NCBI GenBank assembly: GCA_018711225.1
Contig: DVIP01000162.1
Span: 1 to 33,122 of the forward strand
DNA length: 33,122 nucleotides
From: Candidatus Cryptobacteroides intestinipullorum
Lineage (GTDB): Bacteria > Bacteroidota > Bacteroidia > Bacteroidales > UBA932
Direction of reading: 5' to 3'
The notes below the pieces were generated by a model, which was not told where the DNA came from, searched no databases, and worked only from the letters and a program-made list of their open reading frames with translations. The translations under genes were made by a program, and so were the position numbers. This document shows positions 14,950 through 23,911 of this stretch, one piece after another; within the stretch, counting starts at the first letter, position 1, and every line of letters begins with the position of its first letter.

Positions 14950-17550
14950 TCAGAACTGCTGGCCTATCACGAAATGGAACTGGCTGCCTCCGTATACCGG
15001 ATCATCGAATCCCCATCCCCAGTCGACACCGAGCAGACCGACCACAGGAAGATATACTCTCACGCCGACACCGGCAGACCTCTTGATCTGGAACGGATTG
15101 AAATCCCGTATATCCGACCAGCAGTTACCGCCTTCGAGGAAGATAAGCGCGAATATGGTGGACTGCGGCTGCAGTATCACAGGATAACGGAGCTCCACCG
15201 TGAACTTGTCGTATACATTTCCCGAATACGCCGAACCCTGGGAGCTGTACTGTGTCAGTGAATACGGAGTAAGAGAGTAGTTCTCATAACCTCTCAGCGC
15301 TATCACTTCCTGTCCGTATGTGTTGTAGCCCGACATACCGTCACCACCGACGAGGAAGCCCTCGAACGGAGAATACCCCCAGTTCCTGTTGTAATAGCCG
15401 AGATATCCGAACTGCGCCCTTGCCATCAGGACGAGGTCACCGACAAGTTTGGTATATATCGTCCCCTTGAAGGACCACTTATGGTATTCTATCCATTTGT
15501 ACCTGTCACTCGAACTCTGGAGATTGTAGTCGATATCCCTCCATGAGGAAACCCTCGTAGGACGGCCGTTGTCGTCCAGGACACCCTTGTCCTTCTTTCT
15601 CAACAGAGAATAAGGAGGGGTCAGCTGAAGAGAAAGGCTGAACTCGGATCCCTGACGCGGATAGATGATCTGGTCGGTGGAATTTCTCGAAAGGCTTATG
15701 GTGTAACTCAGGTTGTGCGATATTCCCGTATCGAATATGAAGCTGCCCGGCCACTGCTGGAGCCTGTAGGTCTGCCAGCTGAGCTGATTATACAGGACGA
15801 AATAGTTGTCAGGCCATTTGAGCCGGTTTCCGATACCGGCAGCGACACCGTACACCTCGAAAAATTCGTCATTCCTGAACACGTCGAATATAGGCATCGA
15901 GTTGGTCTGTCTCGAATAATATGCCGATATGCTGAGCGAGGTAGGCTTCTTGCCGAAAAGCCACGGTTCCATGAAGCTTGCGGAAAGGCTGGTATAATAT
16001 GTACCGTTCGTCTGGAAACGGACAGCCAGGTTCTGGGCATCTCCCAGAGGCACCGGCCGCCATGCGGACTTGTCGAAGAATCTTCTGGTGGAGAAATTGT
16101 TAAAGCTCACGCCAACTGTCGCCACGAAAGTGTTTCCGCCCCATCCGCCGGACAGTTCCAGCTGGCTGGACGGCTTCTCGGTGACATTGTACACCAGATC
16201 CACAGTATTGTTCAGCTGGTTCGGGATTATGGAATATCCCTTGGTCGGATCCGCTATGGCTTCCGGATCGAACTGACCCATTGATGCGATCTCCCTTATC
16301 GACCTCTCGAAATCGGTCTGGCTGAAAAGATAGCCGGGACGTGTGAATATCTGACGCCTCACCACTCTCTCATTGGTCAGGTCATTGCCGTTTATTATGA
16401 TATTGTTCAGCGTGGCAGGCTTGCCCTCGACAATCCTCATCTCGACATCCACGGAATCCCCGTCTATGTTGAGTTCCACAGGCTGTATGTTGAAGAACAG
16501 ATAACCGTTGTCCCTGTAAAGTTTGGAAACATCGTACTCGTTCTGCTTGCCGCCGCCGAAAAGCCTGTGCTCCATGGTCACAACATCATAGACATCGCCT
16601 TTGTTTATCATGAGGATGCTGTTCAGGTCATCGGTGGAGTAGACGGAATTTCCTGTCCATGTAATGTTCCTGAAATAATATTTCTTCCCTTCGTCAATCG
16701 TGAAGTCTATCTCGAGTTTTCCGGGTTCCAGATAATATATCGTATCCTTGATGATTCTGGCATCGCGGTAGCCCGCTTCGTTGAATGCACTTATGAGGTT
16801 CTTCTTGTCATTCTCGTATTCCTTCTCATTGAATTTCTTGGAACTGAAGAAGTTTATGAGCCTCTTGTCCTTCGTCTTCTTCATGGACCTTACGAGTTTC
16901 CCCTCTTTCACGCTGAGACTGTCGCCGAATGTTATTTTCTGGATTCTGACCTTCGGGCCGCGCTTGACGCCGAAATTGACCGTTATGGCGCTTTTGATAA
17001 GGGAATCCCGGTGTGTCGTGACATCCACGTCAGCCTGCAGGAAACCCTTCTCCTTATAATATCTCTTGATGATGTCAGTGGATGTCTTGGCGACATAATC
17101 GGAGAACTCCCCGCCCCTCTTGAGGTTCAGACGCTCCTGAAGCTCCTTCTGTTCGCCTGACTTGACGCCGGAGAATGTCCAGCGGGACACTCTGGGACGC
17201 TCCTCTACGCGGATTTTGAAATAGGCCGTATCCCTGGACGGCGTGATGGAATCAATGACCATCGTCACATCCTCGAAATACCTCTGGAGCCAGAGCCTGG
17301 TGACGACAGCTGAAAATTCCTCACCCGGTACAGTGACCTCAAGTCCGGGCTGCAGACCTGAAATCTTCAGGATCTGGTCCGAATTTATGTATTTGTTGCC
17401 TTCCACGGAAATCCCGCCTATCACGTATTTCGCGGGATTGTTGTAATCCACTGTTATCTTCTCCCCGCTTTCCTGGGCCGCGGTCTGGAACCCTAACATA
17501 CCGGAAAGTGCCAGGAACAGCATGAAAGAAAAGAATCGCCCCATTCTCAT
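14950..17550 (-). CDS. bamA: Outer-membrane protein assembly factor BamA
   Basis: Central Omp85 protein that inserts beta-barrels into the outer membrane. The 866 residues comprise a signal peptide (to about TAAQ), a periplasmic run of POTRA domains (about 40-450, with repeats such as ISVEGNKYINSDQIL, ITWTGNSVYSTDDL and IIINGNDLTNERVV), then a long barrel. The barrel contains the loop-6 motif LRGYEN (the equivalent of VRGF) and ends HFVIGQQF with a terminal Phe. ATG 17550 is used; ATG 17544 is possible two codons later. The gene follows uppS after 41 bp and precedes ompH, joining lipid-carrier synthesis and outer-membrane assembly in one operon. Confidence 0.96.
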   Translation of the reverse strand: MRMGRFFSFMLFLALSGMLGFQTAAQESGEKITVDYNNPAKYVIGGISVEGNKYINSDQILKISGLQPGLEVTVPGEEFSAVVTRLWLQRYFEDVTMVIDSITPSRDTAYFKIRVEERPRVSRWTFSGVKSGEQKELQERLNLKRGGEFSDYVAKTSTDIIKRYYKEKGFLQADVDVTTHRDSLIKSAITVNFGVKRGPKVRIQKITFGDSLSVKEGKLVRSMKKTKDKRLINFFSSKKFNEKEYENDKKNLISAFNEAGYRDARIIKDTIYYLEPGKLEIDFTIDEGKKYYFRNITWTGNSVYSTDDLNSILMINKGDVYDVVTMEHRLFGGGKQNEYDVSKLYRDNGYLFFNIQPVELNIDGDSVDVEMRIVEGKPATLNNIIINGNDLTNERVVRRQIFTRPGYLFSQTDFERSIREIASMGQFDPEAIADPTKGYSIIPNQLNNTVDLVYNVTEKPSSQLELSGGWGGNTFVATVGVSFNNFSTRRFFDKSAWRPVPLGDAQNLAVRFQTNGTYYTSLSASFMEPWLFGKKPTSLSISAYYSRQTNSMPIFDVFRNDEFFEVYGVAAGIGNRLKWPDNYFVLYNQLSWQTYRLQQWPGSFIFDTGISHNLSYTISLSRNSTDQIIYPRQGSEFSLSLQLTPPYSLLRKKDKGVLDDNGRPTRVSSWRDIDYNLQSSSDRYKWIEYHKWSFKGTIYTKLVGDLVLMARAQFGYLGYYNRNWGYSPFEGFLVGGDGMSGYNTYGQEVIALRGYENYSLTPYSLTQYSSQGSAYSGNVYDKFTVELRYPVILQPQSTIFALIFLEGGNCWSDIRDFNPFQIKRSAGVGVRVYLPVVGLLGVDWGWGFDDPVYGGSQFHFVIGQQF

Positions 17551-17591
17551 TGTCTTTAAACAAAATTCAAAATTGCAAATATACGAATTAA

Positions 17592-18314
17592 TTATTTAAC
17601 TTTCCCATACCTGCGGTCCCTTTTTGAATAGTCCAGGAGCGCCGAAAGGAATTCCTTCTCCCTGAAATCAGGCCACAGGATGTCCGTGAAATAGAGTTCG
17701 GAATAGGCCGCCTGCCACAACATGTAATTGCTCAGGCGCATTTCACCGGAAGTCCGGATGATAAGATCGGGATCAGGTATGCCGGCAGTGACCAGATATC
17801 TGTCAAACCCGTCCGGGTCCATTTCAAGTCTGACTCCGGCTTCATCGGGATGTTCCAGAATCTCCATCGCATACCTGCGGGCAGCCTGCATTATATCCCA
17901 TTTTCCGCTGTAACTCAGGAATATGACCAGGGTAAGTCGTCCGTTGTCTCTGGTTTTTTCCATACAGTCGTCTATCGCCCTGTTAAGTTCATCTCCCAGT
18001 CTCTCCCTGTGCCCGAGGACAATAAAGCGTATGCCGTTGTCCAGGAAATTCCGCAGTTCGGCCAGCATGGACTTGAACATCAGGGCCATCAGAGCCTCCA
18101 CTTCTTCTCTGGGCCTGCCCCAGTTCTCTTCCGAAAATGCATACAGCGAAAGGTATTTCACTCCGTATTTCACGGCTGCTTCAGTACATGCTCTGACACT
18201 TTCCACACCTTCGATGTGGCCGGCAGCACGCTCCATACCGTGCTCTCCGGCCCATCTGCCGTTCCCGTCCATGATTATGGACACATGGACAGGTACTTTT
18301 TCTATATTTTCCAT
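17592..18314 (-). CDS. uppS: Isoprenyl transferase (undecaprenyl diphosphate synthase)
   Basis: Condenses isopentenyl diphosphate onto farnesyl diphosphate to make the C55 carrier for peptidoglycan and O-antigen. The 240-residue enzyme shows HVSIIMDGNGRWA near the start (catalytic Asp16), SLYAFSEENWGRP, and the C-terminal RTSGEMRLSNYMLWQ with YSELYFTDILWPDF. ATG 18314 places 15 residues before the catalytic Asp, as is normal. An in-frame ATG at 18374 would add 20 residues and overlap nadK, which is less likely. The gap to the nadK stop is 34 bp. Confidence 0.95.
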   Translation of the reverse strand: MENIEKVPVHVSIIMDGNGRWAGEHGMERAAGHIEGVESVRACTEAAVKYGVKYLSLYAFSEENWGRPREEVEALMALMFKSMLAELRNFLDNGIRFIVLGHRERLGDELNRAIDDCMEKTRDNGRLTLVIFLSYSGKWDIMQAARRYAMEILEHPDEAGVRLEMDPDGFDRYLVTAGIPDPDLIIRTSGEMRLSNYMLWQAAYSELYFTDILWPDFREKEFLSALLDYSKRDRRYGKVK

Positions 18315-18348
18315 AAGTTCAACAATGATTGACTGTGCGATGAAATCC

Positions 18349-19170
18349 CTACCTTCCGTTCCTGATGTCTTCACCCCAAAACAGCTTCGTGGTCAGTGCC
18401 TTGATGAAACTGGCTCCTTCCAGGCGGATTCGCTTAAGCGAAAATTGTGCCATCGAAACCTTCATTTTCAGGTCAGTAGACACTTCCATACTCCTGTTGT
18501 CTATGGTGAAGAACACCTTTTCCTCCCTCGACCTGAGCGAGAGTGTTATTTCAGAGGTGTCAGGCACTACCAGAGGACGGACATTCAGGTTATGCGGAGA
18601 TATTGGAGACACTATCAGAACCTTCGACTCAGGCATCACAATAGGTCCGCCGACACTGAGTGAATAGGCTGTAGAGCCGGAACTAGTAGCGACGAGCAGG
18701 CCGTCGGCCCAATAGGTGGGGAGAGGGTTTCCGTCGATACTCACATCCACGCCCAGCATCGCCGGCCCAGCCCTGTGTATGGTAATCTCATTCAGGGCAT
18801 ACGGATATATATTCTCCAGCCCGTCATCTATATTTCCGAATACAGCCTGAAGCAATGTCCTTTCCTCTATCGTATACTTTCCGGAAAGCACCGCATCTAC
18901 TACTTCATCCGGCCTGTTCTCCGAAAGGAAGCCCACCCTTCCGAGATTCACGCCGAGAACAGGTATTCCCCTGTCCCCCACCAGTACTGCAGAAGACAGG
19001 AAAGTGCCGTCGCCCCCTACGCTCACGAAAATATCCGTATCGTCCTCTATGCGGCCGTCGTCCTTCATCTCATACACGGCACAGCCTGCCGACACGAACT
19101 TCCCTATCAGCCCAAGATAGCGTGCATCGTTTTCGAGACGCCTGTTTCTCAGATAAACAGCAACTTTCAT
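18349..19170 (-). CDS. nadK: NAD kinase
   Basis: Phosphorylates NAD to NADP using ATP or polyphosphate. The 273-residue protein begins MKVAVYLRNR and contains the two family signatures: SVGGDGTFL (GGDG at 52-55) and the glycine-rich ATSSGSTAYSLSVGGP, with the ALNEI block between them. An in-frame ATG 33 codons further upstream exists, but the excellent promoter at 19222-19253 lies inside that extension, so ATG 19170 is the real start. First gene of the nadK-uppS-bamA-ompH operon. Confidence 0.95.
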   Translation of the reverse strand: MKVAVYLRNRRLENDARYLGLIGKFVSAGCAVYEMKDDGRIEDDTDIFVSVGGDGTFLSSAVLVGDRGIPVLGVNLGRVGFLSENRPDEVVDAVLSGKYTIEERTLLQAVFGNIDDGLENIYPYALNEITIHRAGPAMLGVDVSIDGNPLPTYWADGLLVATSSGSTAYSLSVGGPIVMPESKVLIVSPISPHNLNVRPLVVPDTSEITLSLRSREEKVFFTIDNRSMEVSTDLKMKVSMAQFSLKRIRLEGASFIKALTTKLFWGEDIRNGR

Positions 19171-19221
19171 AACCGAAACAATTAAAGCAGCGGATTCCGG
19201 AATATTGTCCGGAACAGGTCC

Positions 19222-19253
19222 CAAAATTACATTTATTCCAATATCCTGGCAAA
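19222..19253 (-). promoter_or_regulatory. Consensus promoter for nadK-uppS-bamA-ompH
   Basis: On the minus strand TTTG (19253-19250), a 20-bp spacer, then TAATTTTG (19229-19222): both boxes and the spacing match the Bacteroidetes primary sigma consensus. The predicted leader is about 45 nt to ATG 19170. Confidence 0.8.
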
Positions 19254-19358
19254 TTTTTTCGACAGGCAATGACCTGATTTAACCTAATTCGCGTTATTTT
19301 AATGTAAATTCGATGAAATGAAAGGAGAGAATTTCAGAGGGGACACGAAAACTTCGTA

Positions 19359-19522
19359 GAGGGTGACCAAAAGTCACTTTTGGTCACCCTCAAACGTCTT
19401 TCTTCGAAAGACTGGACCCATCCTAACCCCCTGCACCCCCTATTAGGGGGATGGTGCGACTCCCAGTCGCGGTCCCTTCGGGACTTTTGACCCAATCCTT
19501 ACGGCAAATCTGCCGGTACCGG
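19359..19522. repeat. Cluster of six consecutive palindromes between recX and nadK
   Basis: In 164 bp: a 16-bp perfect inverted repeat around one C (19359-19391, GAGGGTGACCAAAAGT and its complement); GTCTTTC/GAAAGAC (19396-19412); CCCCCTA/TAGGGGG (19436-19450); GCGACT/AGTCGC (19456-19470); GTCCC/GGGAC with TTC loop and following TTTT on the plus strand (19472-19488); and CGGCA/TGCCG overlapping CCGGTACCGG (19502-19522). I see no gene in the 358-bp gap. It could hold a structured RNA, a dispersed repeat or a transcription block after recX. Only the fifth stem resembles a terminator, and on the plus strand. Confidence 0.75.
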
Positions 19523-19528
19523 GCCAGG

Positions 19529-20038
19529 CTACGACATCTCCGGGGCGACTTCCGCGGCAATGACAGCATCCACCATATCCCGCACCTCATCATACTCATA
19601 CCCCCGCCCGAGGGCAAACCGCAGAAGCTTGAGCTTGCACTGGGGGTCATCCCTAAGCGAAGAATATTTCTTTTTCAAAGCCTTTTCGAGCTTTTCCATC
19701 CCAGGATTCCCGTCAATACCGGACAAAACCTCTTCTATGAGGGGACGCCCGATGCCTTTGGCCGCAAGTGCATGCCTTATCTTGACCTTGCCCCAACCCG
19801 ATATCGACGACTTGTCCCTCGCAAAAGCCTCCGCATACCTCCTGTCATCCAGGAACCTGTCCTTTTTAAGGGCAATGATGATTTCGTCCGCCGCCCTTAT
19901 ATCCGAGGCAATATCCGGCTCACCGTCATCCTTCGCCATGGCCTGAGACAGTTTCTTCCTGATATCCGACTCACAATACTCCCTTTTCGAGCACAATACC
20001 ATCATCCTGTCAAGCAATGCCTTGTATTTTCCGTCCAT
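19529..20038 (-). CDS. recX: Regulatory protein RecX
   Basis: RecX family proteins bind RecA filaments and modulate or inhibit recombination. The 169-residue product is rich in charged helices, with the family pattern of three-helix repeats: LCSKREYCESDIRKKL, LKKDRFLDDRRYAEAFARDK, then WGKVKIRHALAAKGI. ATG 20038 is preferred over an in-frame TTG at 20044. It follows the patatin-like gene after 19 bp, so it is probably its operon partner. recA itself is about 4 kb away on the other strand, so the two are linked but not co-transcribed. Confidence 0.88.
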   Translation of the reverse strand: MDGKYKALLDRMMVLCSKREYCESDIRKKLSQAMAKDDGEPDIASDIRAADEIIIALKKDRFLDDRRYAEAFARDKSSISGWGKVKIRHALAAKGIGRPLIEEVLSGIDGNPGMEKLEKALKKKYSSLRDDPQCKLKLLRFALGRGYEYDEVRDMVDAVIAAEVAPEMS

Positions 20039-20057
20039 CGTCAATGAAATGATTTTA

Positions 20058-22496
20058 TCAGAAATAATAACCGATATTGATGTAAAAGCCGACCTTTTTT
20101 GTCAGGCTCGACCAGTGGACATCGGCAGATACGGGACCGAAAACGGCATCGAAGGAATATTCAAGCCCTGCCCCGAAATAGCCGAGTCCGCGGGTATATC
20201 CCGGAAAATCGTTGCTGTCCCTGGCGTAGTTCAGAATCCCGGTTATATAATGGTTTTTCGCCACCCTGAAACGGTAGTCCGTCCTGAATACAGTCAGGAT
20301 GTTTCTCATGGCGGATATGTTGTTGATACCTACAAATGGTATCTGCTGGTTCACATAGCGGCCGGCCATACTTCCTCCCACGGCATTCATGTATGCCAGA
20401 GGCACGTCATTTCCGAAAAGGAAGCGGAAATCCAGGGAGGGGATGAACGTGAAGACCCTGCCTCCGGGAACAACCGCCTTCGCATCGAGACGCACTGCAT
20501 GGAAATTGTTTATCCTGTACGGAAACCCCGCGAAGGTCCAGCTGTATGACAGTCCTGCAGAATAGCCTTTTGTCGGGAAGTAGCCGTCATCGAAAGAATC
20601 ACATCTGGCATCAAGGAACAGGGACACATAGTCATTGGTAAGCTGGTCCATGTCGTAATTCCCGAAAATATTTTCGGAAGACAGGGCCGACCGCACATTG
20701 AAATAGTCGTTCCTGATGCCCACCTTCATATCGAACATGGACCATTTGAGGTTCGAGAGATAAAATTCTTCCCGCACATTCAGATAACGCAGATCCATGC
20801 GTGCCTCTGAGTTGTCCAGAAAGTTCATGAAACTCAGGTCCGTCCATTTCACATACGCCGTCGCGTTAAGAGTCGGGGTTCTGGGGGCGTCGTATGAATA
20901 ATGGAACTGGAAATACGGATTCACGCTTATCTTGCCTGTAAAATCATATTTGGAACCGTGCAGGCGGTGGGCGTTCAGACCCAGGTTCAGCAGCACGGAG
21001 ACCAGTTCCTCGGAATCAAGCCTCAACCCCACTCCCAGCTGGTGCACCGGACCAGGCTTGCAGTTGAACACCAGATTGAACGGCTCTTCCTCACCCTCCA
21101 TCTCGTATGTAACATAGTCATAGCATTGGGTGCCGAAAATCCCCGCTACAATATGCTCCACATCCTGCCGGCTCACACTGTCGCCGGGACTTATGTCTAT
21201 CCTGTGCATCAGGATGGCCTTTTCCTTATCACTGACACCCCTTATCTCCACACCGGCCACAGCCACGGGCCGGACATTGATGTCCACCGCCTTCCTGTTA
21301 TGCAGCGCCAGCGAATCCCTGCCTATACGGGCCTTGATGGCGGCAAGCGTATCTCCGTTCATGACAGCCGCATCATAGCCTTTTGCTATTATGTCGCTGA
21401 TACTCTTCCGGTCAAAGCTCATCATGTCGTATTCCGGGAGATGAGGATGTATGTTGATATCAGCCAGGGTCATATTGTATTCATATACGGAACGTCCGAG
21501 CATATCTATGCCCTGGCTTATGATGTCGCCGATATTGTTGATTTCGTTGTACTGTCTGCGGTCAGTGGACACCTCGACACCTATGACTATGTCCGCACCC
21601 AGTTTTCTGGCAAGGGCGGTAGGATAATTGTCCCTCATGCCCCCGTCGACCAGCACCATGCCGTCCACCTTTACCGGAGCGAATACGCCGGGGATGGACA
21701 TAGTGGAACGCATGGCTGTCGAAAAGCTGCCGCTAAGCCAGTATTTGGCCGTACCGCTCACCAGTTCCGTGGCCACACATACGAAAGGTATCGGAAGGTC
21801 CGAGAAAAGTGTGAAGTCCTGGTATCCTACGGAAAGTCCGTTGATAAGGTTATATACATTCTGGCCGAAAATATAGCCTGACGGGAGACTTCCCAGAAGG
21901 TTGTTCCTGATCATGTTTCCTGACTTGTCCGAATCCGCGCCCAGGGAAATCTGCTCGTCATGCCTCTTGGTGTCGACGTATTTCATCTCGTCCTGGAGAA
22001 GCGCCCTGTAATATTCCGTATCGTAATAGAAAGGGATGGACAACACGTATTTTTCCCTGTATTTCGACTCCGCATACGAAACATATTCCCTCGGCACGGC
22101 ATCACTCATGGTCTGGGTCCAGTCCACAGTCCTGATGATGGAATCTATCTGCGCCCCGGAATATCCCAGGGCATATATTCCTCCTATCAGGCCGCCCATG
22201 CTCGTACCCAGGACCATGTCTATGGGCATACCGATGGATTCAAGATATTTGATTACACCTATCTGCGACGCTCCCTTGGCACCGCCACCGCTCAGCACCA
22301 GGGCGACCGCAGGCCTGTGGCTGCGAATACTGTCCATCCTGCTCCTGATTTTCTCCATGGACAGGGAATCCGCATGTGAAAACGGATATGGCACTGCAGA
22401 CATTGCCGGCCCGGCATCCGCAAACGGAGCTGCAGAAACCGCGGCCGCAACGAAAAAAAGCACTACTGATACCAGTATCCTGTTATGCAATCCCAT
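20058..22496 (-). CDS. Patatin-like phospholipase fused to an Omp85-type barrel (type Vd-like)
   Basis: Predicted secreted or surface-displayed lipase. The 812 residues comprise: a signal peptide (ILVSVVLFFVAAAVSA); a patatin domain (about 60-290) with oxyanion-hole GGGAKG (70-75), nucleophile Ser99 in GTSMG and catalytic Asp284 in DGGMRDNYP; a POTRA-like domain (about 400-480, near VAGVEIRGVSDKEKAIL); and a C-terminal barrel ending VGFYINIGYYF. This layout matches the type V(d) autotransporter PlpD. Whether the patatin part is exported through the barrel or stays periplasmic is not shown by sequence. ATG 22496 is chosen for the signal peptide and the AGGAG 10 nt upstream; an open extension of 33 codons lacks such features. 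recX follows after 19 bp. Confidence 0.88.
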   Translation of the reverse strand: MGLHNRILVSVVLFFVAAAVSAAPFADAGPAMSAVPYPFSHADSLSMEKIRSRMDSIRSHRPAVALVLSGGGAKGASQIGVIKYLESIGMPIDMVLGTSMGGLIGGIYALGYSGAQIDSIIRTVDWTQTMSDAVPREYVSYAESKYREKYVLSIPFYYDTEYYRALLQDEMKYVDTKRHDEQISLGADSDKSGNMIRNNLLGSLPSGYIFGQNVYNLINGLSVGYQDFTLFSDLPIPFVCVATELVSGTAKYWLSGSFSTAMRSTMSIPGVFAPVKVDGMVLVDGGMRDNYPTALARKLGADIVIGVEVSTDRRQYNEINNIGDIISQGIDMLGRSVYEYNMTLADINIHPHLPEYDMMSFDRKSISDIIAKGYDAAVMNGDTLAAIKARIGRDSLALHNRKAVDINVRPVAVAGVEIRGVSDKEKAILMHRIDISPGDSVSRQDVEHIVAGIFGTQCYDYVTYEMEGEEEPFNLVFNCKPGPVHQLGVGLRLDSEELVSVLLNLGLNAHRLHGSKYDFTGKISVNPYFQFHYSYDAPRTPTLNATAYVKWTDLSFMNFLDNSEARMDLRYLNVREEFYLSNLKWSMFDMKVGIRNDYFNVRSALSSENIFGNYDMDQLTNDYVSLFLDARCDSFDDGYFPTKGYSAGLSYSWTFAGFPYRINNFHAVRLDAKAVVPGGRVFTFIPSLDFRFLFGNDVPLAYMNAVGGSMAGRYVNQQIPFVGINNISAMRNILTVFRTDYRFRVAKNHYITGILNYARDSNDFPGYTRGLGYFGAGLEYSFDAVFGPVSADVHWSSLTKKVGFYINIGYYF

Positions 22497-22592
22497 TCTT
22501 CTCTTTCTCCTAAAACATTGGCGGACAGGAAGCATTTTGCCGTCGGTTTCCCGTCCTCCGGACCAGCAGGGACATTTGACCCGCATGGAAGT

Positions 22593-22621
22593 CAAATTTA
22601 CTAATTTTCCGGAAAACCAAA
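22593..22621 (-). promoter_or_regulatory. Candidate promoter for the patatin-recX operon
   Basis: Minus strand TTTG (22621-22618), a 17-bp spacer, then TAAATTTG (22600-22593), a perfect -7 box. The spacer is shorter than the usual 19-21 bp. The leader to ATG 22496 would be about 90 nt. Confidence 0.5.
22605..22616. promoter_or_regulatory. 12-bp perfect palindrome inside the patatin promoter
   Basis: TTTTCCGGAAAA lies wholly within the spacer between the candidate -33 and -7 boxes. That position suits a repressor or activator site, but the regulator is unknown and a chance palindrome is possible. Confidence 0.4.
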
Positions 22622-22675
22622 CCTCGCGGCATGGAAAAACGACATGGAAATTTCGTCAATGTCCATTACTGGTTG

Positions 22676-23746
22676 TCAGTGTTTCCCGGCGAGCATGCCG
22701 CAGGCTGCAAGGATGTCTTCACCCCTGGATGCCCTTATCGTGGTCAGTATGCCGTTGCTTTCAAGGCGCTCCTGGAATCTTTTCATCACGGCATCCGGAG
22801 GGCAGTCATACGGGAAATCCGGAATCCTGTGGAAGCGGATAAGGTTTACCCTGCATTCCAGCCCCTTCAGCAGACGGCTCAGGGCATCGGCATGACGTAT
22901 GGAGTCATTGAGTCCGGAGAACATGGTATATTCGAAGCTGACGCGCCTCTGTCCTGAAAAATCATACTCCCTGAGCAATGAAATTATATCCTTTATGTTG
23001 TATGCCTTTTCCACAGGCATGAGAGAAAGCCTCTCTTCCGGAAAAGGGTCGTGCAGGCTGACAGCCAGATGGCACCGGCATTCGTCCAGATATCTTTTCA
23101 ATGCAGGTATCACTCCTATTGTGGATAGGGTAATGCGTTTCGGACTCCATCCGAAACCCCATTCCGCAGTAAGCACCTCTATGGCCCTCATGACATTTTC
23201 ATAATTGTCCAGAGGCTCTCCCATCCCCATGAAGACCGCGTTGGTCAGCCTGTCGGACTCGTCTACCGCCAGGAACTGGGACAATATGTCCGCTGCGGAA
23301 AGATGTCCGTGAAATCCCTGCCTTCCCGTCATGCAGAATCTGCATCCCATCCTGCAGCCGGACTGGGAGGAAACACAGAGTGTCGCCCTGTCATTGTCCG
23401 GAATCATTACGGCCTCTACCGCGCCCTGCTCCATACTGTCCTCGGGAACCTGGAGATTGTCCGCAAGCGCAAGTCCCCTGCGGCCGGTGCAGGTCACGGG
23501 GAAAAGGTATTTTCTGGTGCCGTCCGAAGACATCTGCACTCCGGAATACGGAGTCACGCCTGTCTCGTATTTTTCCGAAAGGGCCTTTCTTCCCGCCTTG
23601 GAGATATTCGTCATCTCATCTATTGTGCGGACCTTGGCGGCATACAGCCATCTCGCCATCTGCGCACCTGTAAAGGCGGGCAGTCCCTCCGCCACGGCTA
23701 TTTTCTTCAATTCTTCCGGGGTCTTCCCCAATAATTTTATCTTCAT
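22676..23746 (-). CDS. rlmN: 23S rRNA (adenine2503-C2)-methyltransferase RlmN
   Basis: Radical-SAM enzyme that methylates A2503 of 23S rRNA and A37 of some tRNAs. In 356 residues the [4Fe-4S] cluster motif CRMGCRFC is at Cys131, 135 and 138. The two catalytic cysteines are in place: Cys124 (TLCVSS) and the methyl-carrying Cys349 (AACGML). GMGEPLDNY binds SAM. The start [13 protein letters not shown] is typical of the family. A perfect TATCTTTG box (23758-23751) ends only 4 nt before the ATG, so the transcript may be nearly leaderless. Divergent from recA. Confidence 0.96.
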   Translation of the reverse strand: MKIKLLGKTPEELKKIAVAEGLPAFTGAQMARWLYAAKVRTIDEMTNISKAGRKALSEKYETGVTPYSGVQMSSDGTRKYLFPVTCTGRRGLALADNLQVPEDSMEQGAVEAVMIPDNDRATLCVSSQSGCRMGCRFCMTGRQGFHGHLSAADILSQFLAVDESDRLTNAVFMGMGEPLDNYENVMRAIEVLTAEWGFGWSPKRITLSTIGVIPALKRYLDECRCHLAVSLHDPFPEERLSLMPVEKAYNIKDIISLLREYDFSGQRRVSFEYTMFSGLNDSIRHADALSRLLKGLECRVNLIRFHRIPDFPYDCPPDAVMKRFQERLESNGILTTIRASRGEDILAACGMLAGKH

Positions 23747-23750
23747 AAGG

Positions 23751-23758
23751 CAAAGATA
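23751..23758 (-). promoter_or_regulatory. Candidate -7 box for rlmN
   Basis: Minus strand TATCTTTG, a perfect TAnnTTTG, 4 nt upstream of the rlmN start codon. No TTTG lies 19-21 bp further upstream. Confidence 0.45.
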
Positions 23759-23844
23759 TTCCTTTTTTCGGGATTCCGCCGGATTTCCTTTTCCAAATTG
23801 TCATTTCAAATCCGGAAACAAGTGGCATTTCCGCAGAATTTCAT

Positions 23845-23852
23845 TATCTTTG
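23845..23852 (+). promoter_or_regulatory. Candidate -7 box for recA
   Basis: TATCTTTG, perfect -7 match, 59 bp before the recA ATG; the same octamer serves rlmN on the opposite strand. The -33 region lacks TTTG. I see no LexA-type SOS box. Confidence 0.55.
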
Positions 23853-23911
23853 TCAAGATACGGTGCCGCGGAAAGTCCGGGCCCGTGAAACGAGAACAAA
23901 AACAGACATTT

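Noticed and set aside
19423..19650. Minus-strand 75-codon open frame overlapping the end of recX and the palindrome cluster
   Set aside because: It overlaps recX in another frame and its tail is simply the translation of hairpin sequence.
23870..23882. GGAAAGTCCGGGC in the recA leader, identical to the conserved 5' core of RNase P RNA
   Set aside because: recA begins 30 bp later and the remaining P RNA, several hundred nucleotides, has no room. Most likely coincidence.
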